Assembly: GCA_947627795.1 (NCBI GenBank)
Contig: CANQXJ010000004.1
Span: 1 to 64,000 of the forward strand
Reading direction: 5' to 3'
Source of the DNA: an uncultured Clostridia bacterium
GTDB taxonomy: Bacteria; Bacillota; Clostridia; UBA1381
DNA length: 64,000 nucleotides
Below the pieces are notes generated by a model. That model was not told the DNA's origin. It worked only from the letters and a program-made list of their open reading frames with translations, and searched no databases. The translations under genes and the position numbers were made by a program. Of the stretch, positions 27,318 through 36,609 are shown piece by piece. Numbering within the stretch: the stretch's first letter is position 1; each line of letters begins with the position of its first letter.

Positions 27318-29075
27318 CATATTTTCATACATACTGTAAAGGCTCTTGTAAATGCCGTTTTTCGCCATAAGCTCCGCGTGCGTGCCCTGCTCCTCTATGC
27401 CGTTTTCGGTGAGGACCAGGATCAGATTCGCGTTGCGTATCGTTGTTAGACGGTGCGCTATCGTGAATACCGTTCTGCCCTTCGCGAGCTCCTCGAGCGA
27501 TTCCTGAACTATTTTTTCGCTCTCGTTGTCAAGCGCCGACGTCGCCTCGTCGAGGACTATGACCGGCGGGTTTTTCAAAAATACTCTCGCTATGCTTATC
27601 CGCTGCTTCTGTCCGCCCGACAGCTTTACTCCGCGCTCGCCCACGTATGTGTCGTAGCCGCGCGGCAGGGTGGATATGAACTCGTGCGCTCCCGCGCGCT
27701 TCGCCGCCTTTATCACGTCCTCGCGCGACGCGCCGGGAAGTCCGTATTCGATATTTTCAAACACCGTTCCCGAGAACAGGTACACGTCCTGCTGCACCAC
27801 GCCGACTGAATTGCGCAGGGATTGAAGCGTCACGTCTCTTATGTCGTGACCGTCTATTAAAATCCGTCCCTCGGTCACGTCGTAGAAGCGGGGGATAAGG
27901 CTGCATAACGTGGTTTTTCCGCCGCCCGACGGTCCGACGAGCGCTACGCTTTCGCCCTTTTTGATGTCAAGATTTATTCCGGTCAGCACGTTTGTGTTGT
28001 CGTCGCTGTAGTGGAAGCTTACGTTTTCAAACTTAATCGCGCCCTTAACATCGGTAAGCTCCTCCGCGTCCGGCGCGTCCTTGATATCGACGGGCGAGTC
28101 CATCACCTCGAGGAAACGCTCGATACCGGTCATTCCGCGCTGGAACTGCTCGGTAAACTGGATGATAGTGCGGATAGTCGCCAAAAGCGTGCTCACATAG
28201 AGCAGATACGCCGTGAAGTCCGCCGGGTCGATTTTGCCGTTCATCAGGAACAGCGCGCCCGCTATCGTTACTATTAAATACATCACGCCCTCGAAAAAGC
28301 GGTTCGAGGTCTGGAAGCCAGCCATGTAGAAGTAGCCGAGCTTTTTCGCGTCAAGGAATTTCTCGTTGCCCTTTTCGAATTTTTCCGATTCGATCCCCTC
28401 GTTCGCGAACGATTTCACGACGCGGATACCTAAAAGCGAGTCCTCGACCTGCGAGTTTATCTCGCCTATCTGGTCGCGCTGCCACTTGAACGCACGGCGC
28501 ATACGCGTGTTGAAAAACTTCACGAAGCACAGCACCAATGGCAGCGACGCGAAAATTATAAGCGTCAACGGAATATTGATCCCGCAGAGAATCGCGAACG
28601 AAACGACGATTTTCAAAACGCAGATGAAAACCTCCTCGGGACAGTGATGCGCGAACTCGGTTATGTCGAACAGATCCGACGTGATACGCGCCATGATCTG
28701 ACCTATCTTGTGCTCGGAATAGTACGCGTGCGAAAGGCGCTCGAGGTGGTTGAACAGGTCGCTTCGCATATCGGTTTCGAGCTTCGCGCCCATGATGTGT
28801 CCGGTATCCGCCATGTAGAAATTCGCCGCCGCGTCGATCAGGCGCAAAATCAGGTAAAACACGCCGATTTTCACAATTACCGCGACCGTCAGCGAAGCTA
28901 TGTCATTTATTCCCATATCCGTTATGTACCGCACGAGCATCGGGAAAACAAGCTCGCACACCGTCGAAAGCGCGGCGCATATCAAATCGAGAACGAGGAT
29001 CCATTTGTACTTTTTGAAATACGGCACGAACCGTTTTATAAGATAGCCGAGTCTCATCGGCTGTTTTTCACTCAT
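27315..29075 (-). CDS. ABC transporter ATP-binding protein/permease (exporter type)
   Basis: TM domain plus VGPSGGGKTTLCSLI, VKLSGGQKQRISIARVFLKNPPVIVLDEATSALD, AHRLTTIRNAN. Confidence 0.95.
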   Translation of the reverse strand: MSEKQPMRLGYLIKRFVPYFKKYKWILVLDLICAALSTVCELVFPMLVRYITDMGINDIASLTVAVIVKIGVFYLILRLIDAAANFYMADTGHIMGAKLETDMRSDLFNHLERLSHAYYSEHKIGQIMARITSDLFDITEFAHHCPEEVFICVLKIVVSFAILCGINIPLTLIIFASLPLVLCFVKFFNTRMRRAFKWQRDQIGEINSQVEDSLLGIRVVKSFANEGIESEKFEKGNEKFLDAKKLGYFYMAGFQTSNRFFEGVMYLIVTIAGALFLMNGKIDPADFTAYLLYVSTLLATIRTIIQFTEQFQRGMTGIERFLEVMDSPVDIKDAPDAEELTDVKGAIKFENVSFHYSDDNTNVLTGINLDIKKGESVALVGPSGGGKTTLCSLIPRFYDVTEGRILIDGHDIRDVTLQSLRNSVGVVQQDVYLFSGTVFENIEYGLPGASREDVIKAAKRAGAHEFISTLPRGYDTYVGERGVKLSGGQKQRISIARVFLKNPPVIVLDEATSALDNESEKIVQESLEELAKGRTVFTIAHRLTTIRNANLILVLTENGIEEQGTHAELMAKNGIYKSLYSMYENM

Positions 29076-29173
29076 ATAAAATCGCCCCTTTACCATAATA
29101 TCGGGTATATTTTACATCATTTTTTTGTGTGTGTCAATCAGCTTTTGCTTTTAAATTTTCCCAAAAACATCCG

Positions 29174-29281
29174 TCAAAACGCCTCGTATATAAATGTTCC
29201 GTTGCCCGTGAAAAAAATACATACGAGGATAAACATGATAACGTAAAGTATAAAAATTCCTATCTTTTTTAATATTTTCAT
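29174..29281 (-). CDS. 35-aa DltX-like membrane microprotein
   Basis: Reverse strand MKILKKIGIFILYVIMFILVCIFFTGNGTFIYEAF*, preceded by GGAGG; single TM and C-terminal FIYxxF motif; last gene of the dlt-like operon. Below the ORF-track length cut-off. Confidence 0.8.
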   Translation of the reverse strand: MKILKKIGIFILYVIMFILVCIFFTGNGTFIYEAF

Positions 29282-29292
29282 TGTCCTGCCTC

Positions 29293-30162
29293 CTACAGCC
29301 ACTCATCCATCAATGCCGTAAACGCCGGCGCGCCCGTTTCGCTGTTTAAATGCGCCGTGTCAAAGAAATATTCCTCCGGATAAATATTCTGCAGATCCAC
29401 AAGCTCCACGCCGTAGCTGTCGCAATGCTGTGTCACCATCGACAGTATATGCGGAAATATTTCCGGCACGCCGCAGCGCGGGTTCCACGGCATCCACAGC
29501 GCTCTTACGCGGATATTGTTTTTTTCGCAATACTCAAACACGAAATCGAGCGCTTCGAAATTATCCCGGAACGCTTCGTCCGGCAGATGGAAATACTCGT
29601 TCTCGTATTTATTGAGCGTGTTCAAAAGCTCGTCGTCGCCGAGCATTCCGTAGGTGACGTATTTCTGCTGGTTCTCGCGCTTTTCCGGTGCGGGATTTTC
29701 GCCGTGCAGAAGCTTGTCAAAGCCCTCGGTTATAACGGGATAAAACACGTCGCGCTCGAAATACGCGTAGGGCATATAAAATTTCTTATGCCATATATAC
29801 GTCGGATTTGTCTGAAAATCATCGTACAGCGTCAGCTCATTAAGCCCTATTACAAGCTCCGAGCCTATCTTGATATAGTGTTTTTTTATCATCTGCTCCA
29901 GATCCGTCATCGTGCCGTACGACAAGCCGAGGTTTACATAACCCGCATTGCTCCATTCCTCGCGGTAGCCGGACATGACGACGCTGTTCCCGAAAAACAC
30001 CTTGTCCCAAACCTTTTCGGGATGATTTGACTGCGTTATCTCGAAATCGTTTTTTATCAGATAATCACAGTCCTTTATGAAATTGTTGTACGTAAGAGCC
30101 GTATCGACCGCGAAAAACGCGATAACAACGGCTATAATGCCTATGATTTTTTTCATCTTCAT
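29293..30162 (-). CDS. DltD-like / SGNH-type protein of the dlt-like operon
   Basis: N-terminal TM; FGNSVVMSGYREEWSNAGYVNLGLSYGTMTD and DTAHLNSETGAPAF motifs; overlaps the MBOAT gene. Confidence 0.65.
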   Translation of the reverse strand: MKMKKIIGIIAVVIAFFAVDTALTYNNFIKDCDYLIKNDFEITQSNHPEKVWDKVFFGNSVVMSGYREEWSNAGYVNLGLSYGTMTDLEQMIKKHYIKIGSELVIGLNELTLYDDFQTNPTYIWHKKFYMPYAYFERDVFYPVITEGFDKLLHGENPAPEKRENQQKYVTYGMLGDDELLNTLNKYENEYFHLPDEAFRDNFEALDFVFEYCEKNNIRVRALWMPWNPRCGVPEIFPHILSMVTQHCDSYGVELVDLQNIYPEEYFFDTAHLNSETGAPAFTALMDEWL

Positions 30163-31307
30163 ATCCTCGCAAATCCGCGCAAAATCTCAAACAGCTTGTC
30201 CGCCGAAACGCTGTAGAGCAGTGTGTTTAACGCAAACAGGAAATTCACGGCGAAGCAGCGGAAAATATATACCGGTTTTTTCATCTTCCGCTTGTCGGCG
30301 GTGGTAAGTCCGAAAAGATTTTCAAGACCGAGAATAAGACCGTTGTATACGCCGCCGATAAGATTTATCGGCGCGAAGCCGTGCCACATTTCCATTACAA
30401 ACATTACCATAAATCCCATTCCTGCGGAAGCCCACCGCCCGAGCCGCCTGTTGTTGAGCACAACGAATATATGCTCTCTCACCCAGTCCGACAGAGTTAT
30501 ATGCCAATTTCGCCAAAACTGCGTAAACGATGCCGCAGCCCAGGGCTTTCGGAAATTTTCGGGAACGGTATAGCCCATGACTGAGCCGACCGCGATCGCA
30601 ATATCGCTGTAACCCGACAGGTCAAAGAACATTATAAAATAGCTCAGCACCGTGACTATGAAGCTTACATAGAAATTCATATCCAAATCAAGCAGGAATA
30701 CGAAAACGGCGTTTATAAAATAGAGCACCACCATTTTTTTGAACATTCCCTTGATGAACCGCTTCACATACATAATAAATCTATCCGCCGTGAGCGGAAC
30801 GGGTTTGTTGAAAATCCTTAAAAAGTCCCTGTAGCGGAAAATCGGTCCCGATGTAAATGTCGGGAAAAACAAAATGTAGTTTATATATGGAAGAAACTCT
30901 ATATCCATATCGGCGTAGTAAACAAAATACATCGCGTCAATGGCTTTGAGCATATGATACGCTATTCCCACAAAGCTTATAATAAGCGGAAGCTGCGGGA
31001 AAAACTCCGTCATTCTGCCGTATAAAAACGGTACCGCGCATAAAAAAGAAAACAGCACAAAACAAAGCCGCCGCGATTTATCAAGTCTTTTCAGAACCCG
31101 CGCGAGCAAAAACGTTACAAGCGTATATCCCGCGCTGAAAAGCGCGAGCTGCCATGATACGTACGCTATTACCGCAAGACTCGCTATTACCAATACCTTC
31201 GGTCCGAAATCCTTTTTAAAAAGCAGCCGCGAAACACCGGATATTATTATCATCGCTCCGCAGGCAAGAAGAAGCCGCAGGAGCACGTCCGTCTGAAGAT
31301 ACCACAT
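30159..31307 (-). CDS. MBOAT family O-acyltransferase (DltB-like)
   Basis: FFPTFTSGPIFRYRDFLR..., FDLSGYSDIAIAVGSVMGYTVPENFRKPWAAASFTQFWRNWHITLSDWVREHIFV, MEMWHGFAP. Confidence 0.92.
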   Translation of the reverse strand: MWYLQTDVLLRLLLACGAMIIISGVSRLLFKKDFGPKVLVIASLAVIAYVSWQLALFSAGYTLVTFLLARVLKRLDKSRRLCFVLFSFLCAVPFLYGRMTEFFPQLPLIISFVGIAYHMLKAIDAMYFVYYADMDIEFLPYINYILFFPTFTSGPIFRYRDFLRIFNKPVPLTADRFIMYVKRFIKGMFKKMVVLYFINAVFVFLLDLDMNFYVSFIVTVLSYFIMFFDLSGYSDIAIAVGSVMGYTVPENFRKPWAAASFTQFWRNWHITLSDWVREHIFVVLNNRRLGRWASAGMGFMVMFVMEMWHGFAPINLIGGVYNGLILGLENLFGLTTADKRKMKKPVYIFRCFAVNFLFALNTLLYSVSADKLFEILRGFARI

Positions 31308-31331
31308 ATATTAAACCCCTCAGGTTTTTAA

Positions 31332-31574
31332 TTACAGCTTTGATTCGATAACTTCCGCAAGCTCGTTTATCGTGTTCATCGGATAGAGTGTGATGTCCCT
31401 TTGCGTTATCTGAATATTAAACGTTTGCTCGATAAAGTGGATTATCTCGATCGCGCTGAACGAGTCAACAAAGCCCTCGTTGAACAGATGCACATCGTCC
31501 GTGAAATCGGGATCGTCGCCTATGTCGAACTGCTCTCTTATATATTCCCTCAAAGTGTCCTTAATTTCATCCAT
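31332..31574 (-). CDS. Acyl/D-alanyl carrier protein (DltC-like)
   Basis: DVHLFNEGFVDSFSAIEIIHFIEQTFNIQI with the phosphopantetheine-type DSF serine. Confidence 0.9.
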   Translation of the reverse strand: MDEIKDTLREYIREQFDIGDDPDFTDDVHLFNEGFVDSFSAIEIIHFIEQTFNIQITQRDITLYPMNTINELAEVIESKL

Positions 31575-33124
31575 TATTTTTCTTCCTTTCCGCCGATTAT
31601 ATATTTATCTTTAAGTCCCGCGCGGTCAACCTTGCCATTGGGCGTATGGGGAAAGCTCTCGAGAGCCACTATCCTGCCCGGAAGCATATAATTCGGCACT
31701 CTTTCCCCAAGACGCATACGAAAACGCCGCGCGTTTATTTCCTGTTTTGTTTCGATAAAGAGGACAATTTCCTCTTTTGCCGCGTCGAAAAGCGCGCAAA
31801 CGCTTTCCACTCCGTCGATCACGGAGGCGGCTGTTTCTATCTCGCCGAGTTCTATTCTGTTGCCGCGTACCTTCACCTGGCTGTCCCCGCGTCCGGCAAA
31901 CATTATAAGCCCATCCTCTGTTTTGTACGCAATATCGCCCGTACGGTAAATTCTCTCGTTGTAGCTGCCGTTTAAAGGATTCTGCACAAACGCCGCGTCG
32001 GTCAGAGCCTTCGCGTTATAATAGCCCGCCGAAACGCATGTGCCGCTTATGCAAAGCTCGCCCGGCTCGTTTACGTCCGCTTCTCCGCCGTCCTCGGTTA
32101 TTATATAGATCCGCACATTTGGACGCGGAACGCCTATAGGAAGAACCTCGCCGTCGCCGAAATCGCGGGCGGGCTTATAATAAACGCACACGTCTGTACA
32201 CTCCGTCGGACCGTATAAATTCGCGTAAATGCATTGCGGCAGATTTTTCCGCCATATATTAAGCTGTTTATTCGGCATGACCTCCGCGCCGAAAAGCACG
32301 AGCCTTAAATTCGGCAGAGCAATTTTTTCAAGTATTCCCGAATTCGCGATTTTGCCCATTACCGTCGGTATCGACTTGGTGCAAGTTATTTCCTTTTCCT
32401 TTATATATTCCGTCAACCGCTCCGGGAACATGAAAAGCGCCTCCGGAATTATTACCGCTTTGCAGCGTGCGCATATCGCCGTGTATATGTCGGTTACCGC
32501 GCTGTCGAAATGAAACGGCAGTCCTATGCCGTAAACGTCGTTTTCGCCGAAATCGAATGTGTTGTAAAACCAGTTTACGAGGTCGAGCAGATTGCGGTGC
32601 GTTATCGTAACTCCCTTCGGCGCGCCTGTCGAGCCGGAGGTGTGGATTATATGAACCGGATCGGTGTCGCATACGCGTGACAGCGCCTTGTTAACCGCCG
32701 CGTTATCGCACGGCTCGCTTAAAAGAGAGTCAAGCGTAAGCGCGGGAGCTTCTATTCCGAAATTTTTGAGCCTTTCCGCTCCGTCCGAATCTGTTATTAC
32801 CGCGGACGGATGTATATTTTCCGCTATCGTTTTAAGGCGTTTAAGCGGTATTTTATAATCTACCGGCGCGTACGGCGACGCGCTGTAAAGCGCGCCCTCA
32901 AACGCAATCACGCTGCCGATTCCCTTGGGAAGATACACAATCACCGGCTTGCCGCTCATGCCCCGCTTTATCAGCGCGCTTCCGGCAGCGCGGCTTTTAT
33001 CTCTCAATTCGCCGTAGGAAATTTCGCCGTCCGCGTCCTCGAACGCGGTTTTTGCGGCTGATCTCAGAGCGGCGCGTTCCAAAAGACACACGGCGCTGTT
33101 CATAATTTTTTCCATTATATTCAC
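31574..33124 (-). CDS. AMP-binding amino-acid adenylation enzyme (DltA-like), second copy
   Basis: IIHTSGSTGAPKGVTITHRNL, YANLYGPTECTDVCVYY, GRGDSQVKVRGNRIELGEIE, PNGKVDRAGL. Confidence 0.9.
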   Translation of the reverse strand: MNIMEKIMNSAVCLLERAALRSAAKTAFEDADGEISYGELRDKSRAAGSALIKRGMSGKPVIVYLPKGIGSVIAFEGALYSASPYAPVDYKIPLKRLKTIAENIHPSAVITDSDGAERLKNFGIEAPALTLDSLLSEPCDNAAVNKALSRVCDTDPVHIIHTSGSTGAPKGVTITHRNLLDLVNWFYNTFDFGENDVYGIGLPFHFDSAVTDIYTAICARCKAVIIPEALFMFPERLTEYIKEKEITCTKSIPTVMGKIANSGILEKIALPNLRLVLFGAEVMPNKQLNIWRKNLPQCIYANLYGPTECTDVCVYYKPARDFGDGEVLPIGVPRPNVRIYIITEDGGEADVNEPGELCISGTCVSAGYYNAKALTDAAFVQNPLNGSYNERIYRTGDIAYKTEDGLIMFAGRGDSQVKVRGNRIELGEIETAASVIDGVESVCALFDAAKEEIVLFIETKQEINARRFRMRLGERVPNYMLPGRIVALESFPHTPNGKVDRAGLKDKYIIGGKEEK

Positions 33125-34662
33125 CTGTTTTCCAGACTTTTTTTAAGCGTAACTCTGTCGATCTTATCGTTTGCCGTGTGCGGGAATTTATCCATTACAA
33201 TAAGTTCCGACGGCAGCATATATGCAGGTATATATTTCTTCAGCTCCTGATTAAGCTTTCTTAGCTTGAACGCTTCGCAGCTTTCGATAAAGAGCACGAT
33301 CTGCTGCTTTTCGCTGTCGAGAACAGCGCACGCGCCCTTTATTCCGCCGACGCACATAGCCGCGTTTTCGATTTCGCCGAGTTCTATTCTGTTTCCCTTG
33401 ACCTTAACCTGCGTGTCCATTCTGCCGAGATACATTATAAGTCCCTCGTCGTTCACATAGCCCAAATCGCCGGTACGGTAAATTTTTTCATTATAATAAG
33501 GATTCGCGGGATTGTTCACAAACGCTTTTTCCGTAAGCTCCGGCGCGTTCCAGTAGCCCAGAGCCACGCCCGAGCCGATAACGCATATTTCGCCCTGCTC
33601 GTTTGTTTCGGCTATTCTGTTGTCCTCGGTCAAAATTATCACGCGCATATTGCGGCACGCTTTTCCTATCGGGAGCGGGTCGCTGTCGTCAAACTCACGG
33701 TCGGCGATATAGTATGTGCATACGTCCGAGATCTCCGTCGGACCGTATAAATTCGCGTAAGTGCACCGAGGCAGATTTTTCCGCCATATATTAAGCTGCG
33801 CGTTCGGCATGACCTCTCCGCAGAAAACCACGTTTTTAAGCTTCGGAAGCTCGATTTCCGAAAGCGCGCCCGAGCTTGCGACGTTTATCATAACAGTCGG
33901 CACCCAAAAGATGGTGGTCACGTCGTTGTCGCGCAAAAACTCGGGAAGCTTTAACGGGAACATGAAAAGCGTTTCCGGAATAATAATCATTTTCGCGCCG
34001 CTTAAAACACAGCTGTAAATATCGAAAATCGAATTGTCAAAATAAAACGGAGCCTGATTGCCGAGCACCGAGCTTTCGTCGATATTAAACGTATCCGTCA
34101 CCCACTCGGCATAGTCAATTACTCCCCTGTGCGGGACGGTAACTCCCTTCGGAGTGCCGGTCGAGCCGGATGTGAACATGATATAAATTGGATCAACGTC
34201 CGTAACGCGCGCAAGAGTTTCCTCAACAAGCGCGTCGTCCGTTTCCGTTTTTAAAAGCTCATCATAAATATGTACCTTGATTCCGTCCGTGAGGTCAAGA
34301 GAAGCTAAATTTTCCTTTCCATTCTCATCGGTTATAATATGCGCGCGTCCGTTCATGCTGTCGATAATTTTTTGTATGCGGTTAAGCGGCATATCGTAAG
34401 CCGTCGGCACATACGGGTTAGCGCTGTACATCGCTCCCGCGAAGCTGACGAGGCACGATATGCTTTTTTTCAGATACACGAGAACCGGAGCGGGAAGATA
34501 GCCGCGCTCCGAAGCGTTTATCAGCGCCGTGCCTATGGCGCGTCCCTGTTTTTGCCAGTCGGAAAAGCTTATCTCGCCCCACTCGTCTGCGATCGCAATT
34601 TTATTTTTATATTTTTCGGCAGCCCTGTCAAGAAGCGCCGCCGCGGAATTAAACTGGGTCAT
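33121..34662 (-). CDS. AMP-binding amino-acid adenylation enzyme (DltA-like), first copy
   Basis: IMFTSGSTGTPKGVTVPHRGV, YANLYGPTEISDVCTYY, GRMDTQVKVKGNRIELGEIE, ANDKIDRVTL; 4-bp overlap with the second copy. Confidence 0.9.
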   Translation of the reverse strand: MTQFNSAAALLDRAAEKYKNKIAIADEWGEISFSDWQKQGRAIGTALINASERGYLPAPVLVYLKKSISCLVSFAGAMYSANPYVPTAYDMPLNRIQKIIDSMNGRAHIITDENGKENLASLDLTDGIKVHIYDELLKTETDDALVEETLARVTDVDPIYIMFTSGSTGTPKGVTVPHRGVIDYAEWVTDTFNIDESSVLGNQAPFYFDNSIFDIYSCVLSGAKMIIIPETLFMFPLKLPEFLRDNDVTTIFWVPTVMINVASSGALSEIELPKLKNVVFCGEVMPNAQLNIWRKNLPRCTYANLYGPTEISDVCTYYIADREFDDSDPLPIGKACRNMRVIILTEDNRIAETNEQGEICVIGSGVALGYWNAPELTEKAFVNNPANPYYNEKIYRTGDLGYVNDEGLIMYLGRMDTQVKVKGNRIELGEIENAAMCVGGIKGACAVLDSEKQQIVLFIESCEAFKLRKLNQELKKYIPAYMLPSELIVMDKFPHTANDKIDRVTLKKSLENR

Positions 34663-34779
34663 ATTATCCTCCGTTGATATCTTGTCTTTTATGAAAACTA
34701 CGATGTAAGTATATCACACAGGGTATTCAATGTCAATGGTTATACACACGCGCCAAAGCCTGTTTGCATGATTTATATG

Positions 34780-34960
34780 CATAAATTCGGGACGTCGGGG
34801 GCGCCGTCCCGTACACCCGTAATTTTGAAAATCGTACATCGTAGGGGCTGGCGCCCTCGACAGCCCGCCCGCGATAACCCGATGTCAACGACATTGTATG
34901 GGTGGTGTTGCCGTTGGGTTATATCGTGTACGTCCGCCCGCATTTATGCCCCTGAACCAT
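34780..34960. repeat. Diverged copy of the intergenic modular repeat family seen at 42.0 and 45.2 kb
   Basis: Shares CGTAGGGGCTGGCGCCCtCGACAGCCCG...ACCCGATGTCAAC with the 45184-45456 element, same order and orientation. Confidence 0.6.
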
Positions 34961-34968
34961 ATTTTACC

Positions 34969-35571
34969 TCATTCAAACGCCCTGATTCTATATGTCACGC
35001 CTAATTTATCGCAAATTTCGGCGCAGCGCTTTTCCTCCTCTTCGGTAAGCGTCGTCGAAACCGTTGTCATGATTACCTTTTTTACGTATTTTTTCACATT
35101 TCCCGCAAATTTCAGCATCGCGTCAAAAGATTCTATACCGAATGTGCTGCGCGTAAGCTCGTAATACCGCTCCTTATCGGGCGTGTTCAGGCTTATCGAA
35201 ACCGTGTCGATCAAGCCCTCGAACATCGGCGCGGTGTCCTTGCCGTAAATCAAGTCGGACAAACCGTTTGTGTTGATCCGCGTCGGCAGATTCGGATATG
35301 TTTTTTTCACGTACGCTGCGACCTTGAGAAGATCCTCCAGTCTTTCCGTCGGCTCGCCGAAGCCGCAGAATACAAGCTCGGTATATTTTGTCATATCAAA
35401 CTTGTCAAACTCCGCGATTACCTCCTCGACCGTCGGCTCGCGCTCAAGCCACAGGCTTCCCGATTTGTTCATCTCGTCGCGCGTCTGCCTTAAACAAAAC
35501 ACGCACGCGCACGGGCATCTGTTTGTCATGTTCACGTACAGTCCTCCATGAACTTCATATAATATTGTCAT
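34969..35571 (-). CDS. TatD-linked-type radical SAM protein
   Basis: MTILYEVHGGLYVNMTNRCPCACVFCLRQTRDEM (CxxxCxxC) and FCGFGEPTERLEDLL. Confidence 0.82.
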   Translation of the reverse strand: MTILYEVHGGLYVNMTNRCPCACVFCLRQTRDEMNKSGSLWLEREPTVEEVIAEFDKFDMTKYTELVFCGFGEPTERLEDLLKVAAYVKKTYPNLPTRINTNGLSDLIYGKDTAPMFEGLIDTVSISLNTPDKERYYELTRSTFGIESFDAMLKFAGNVKKYVKKVIMTTVSTTLTEEEEKRCAEICDKLGVTYRIRAFE

Positions 35572-35584
35572 TATGATTACTCCT

Positions 35585-36577
35585 TTACAAAAACAATGTG
35601 CTGCCGCCGACAAACTCGCGTATAAGCGACGTTCGGGGAGTCAGCGCGTCCTCGATCGAAGGGCAGTTTTTTACAATTTCCTTTAAAATTTCTATATTTT
35701 CCGTATAATTTTCCGGCAGCTCCCGCGGGAGTTTTTTAAATATCCTGTTTATATGCTTTTTATAAACGCACGGCTCGTACAGAAGCGCGGAATTAAATAT
35801 CACGTCCGCGCTGTCGGTGTACGGAAATATATTTTTTTCCGCTCCCTCCTCCACGTGCGGCCACAAATCGAACGTAAGCTGAAAGCTCGCGTCTCTGAAA
35901 TAGAAATCGCGTATCGTGCGCCGCATAAGTCGGTTATCTCTCGAGCGCACGCGCGTACCGTCGTCAAGACATATCGCCGTGAGCGCGGTGCAGTAAATTT
36001 TATACTTGTTTTTGTCCGCTATATTATGTGTCAGCTTCGGGTTCAGCCCGTGGATCCCCTCGACGATAATAACCTCGTCCGCCGCGAGAGTCAACTCGCG
36101 CGTTGTCGGCGGAGTTGAATCGTCGAAATCGTAAACCGGAACGGTCGCCTTGCCGTGTTCTATCAATTCGCGTAAATTTTTATTGAAAAGCTCATAGTCG
36201 ATCGACTCAAACGCCTCGTAATCAGGCTTTCCCTCGCGGTTTTTCGGCATCAGCGGCTTTTCGATATAGTAATCGTCAAGAGAGATAGACACAGCTTTTA
36301 TTCCCAAAGCAAGCAAATGAAGCTGCAGCCTCGCCGCAAACGACGTTTTTCCCGACGACGACGGTCCGCTTATCAGAATAATACGTTTCTTCGCGATATC
36401 TTCCTTCAGTTTAAGCGCTATCTCCGCGATTTTCTGCTGCTGCCACGTTTCGCTGACGTTTATCAGCCAGCTCGTGCCGCCGCTTTCCGTGATTTTTGCC
36501 AAATCCGACACGGTATAAATGCCGAGCTTGTTTATCCGGCTTTTGTATTCTGCGGTGCAATCGTCGATTCTGCTCAC
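35585..36577 (-). CDS. Nucleoside (uridine) kinase-like P-loop protein
   Basis: IILISGPSSSGKTSFAARLQLHLLALGIKAVSISLDDYY; VIIVEGIHGLNPKLT. Confidence 0.85.
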   Translation of the reverse strand: MSRIDDCTAEYKSRINKLGIYTVSDLAKITESGGTSWLINVSETWQQQKIAEIALKLKEDIAKKRIILISGPSSSGKTSFAARLQLHLLALGIKAVSISLDDYYIEKPLMPKNREGKPDYEAFESIDYELFNKNLRELIEHGKATVPVYDFDDSTPPTTRELTLAADEVIIVEGIHGLNPKLTHNIADKNKYKIYCTALTAICLDDGTRVRSRDNRLMRRTIRDFYFRDASFQLTFDLWPHVEEGAEKNIFPYTDSADVIFNSALLYEPCVYKKHINRIFKKLPRELPENYTENIEILKEIVKNCPSIEDALTPRTSLIREFVGGSTLFL

Positions 36578-36609
36578 AGGAATACCCCCTTTAAGCTATA
36601 ATATGCAGA

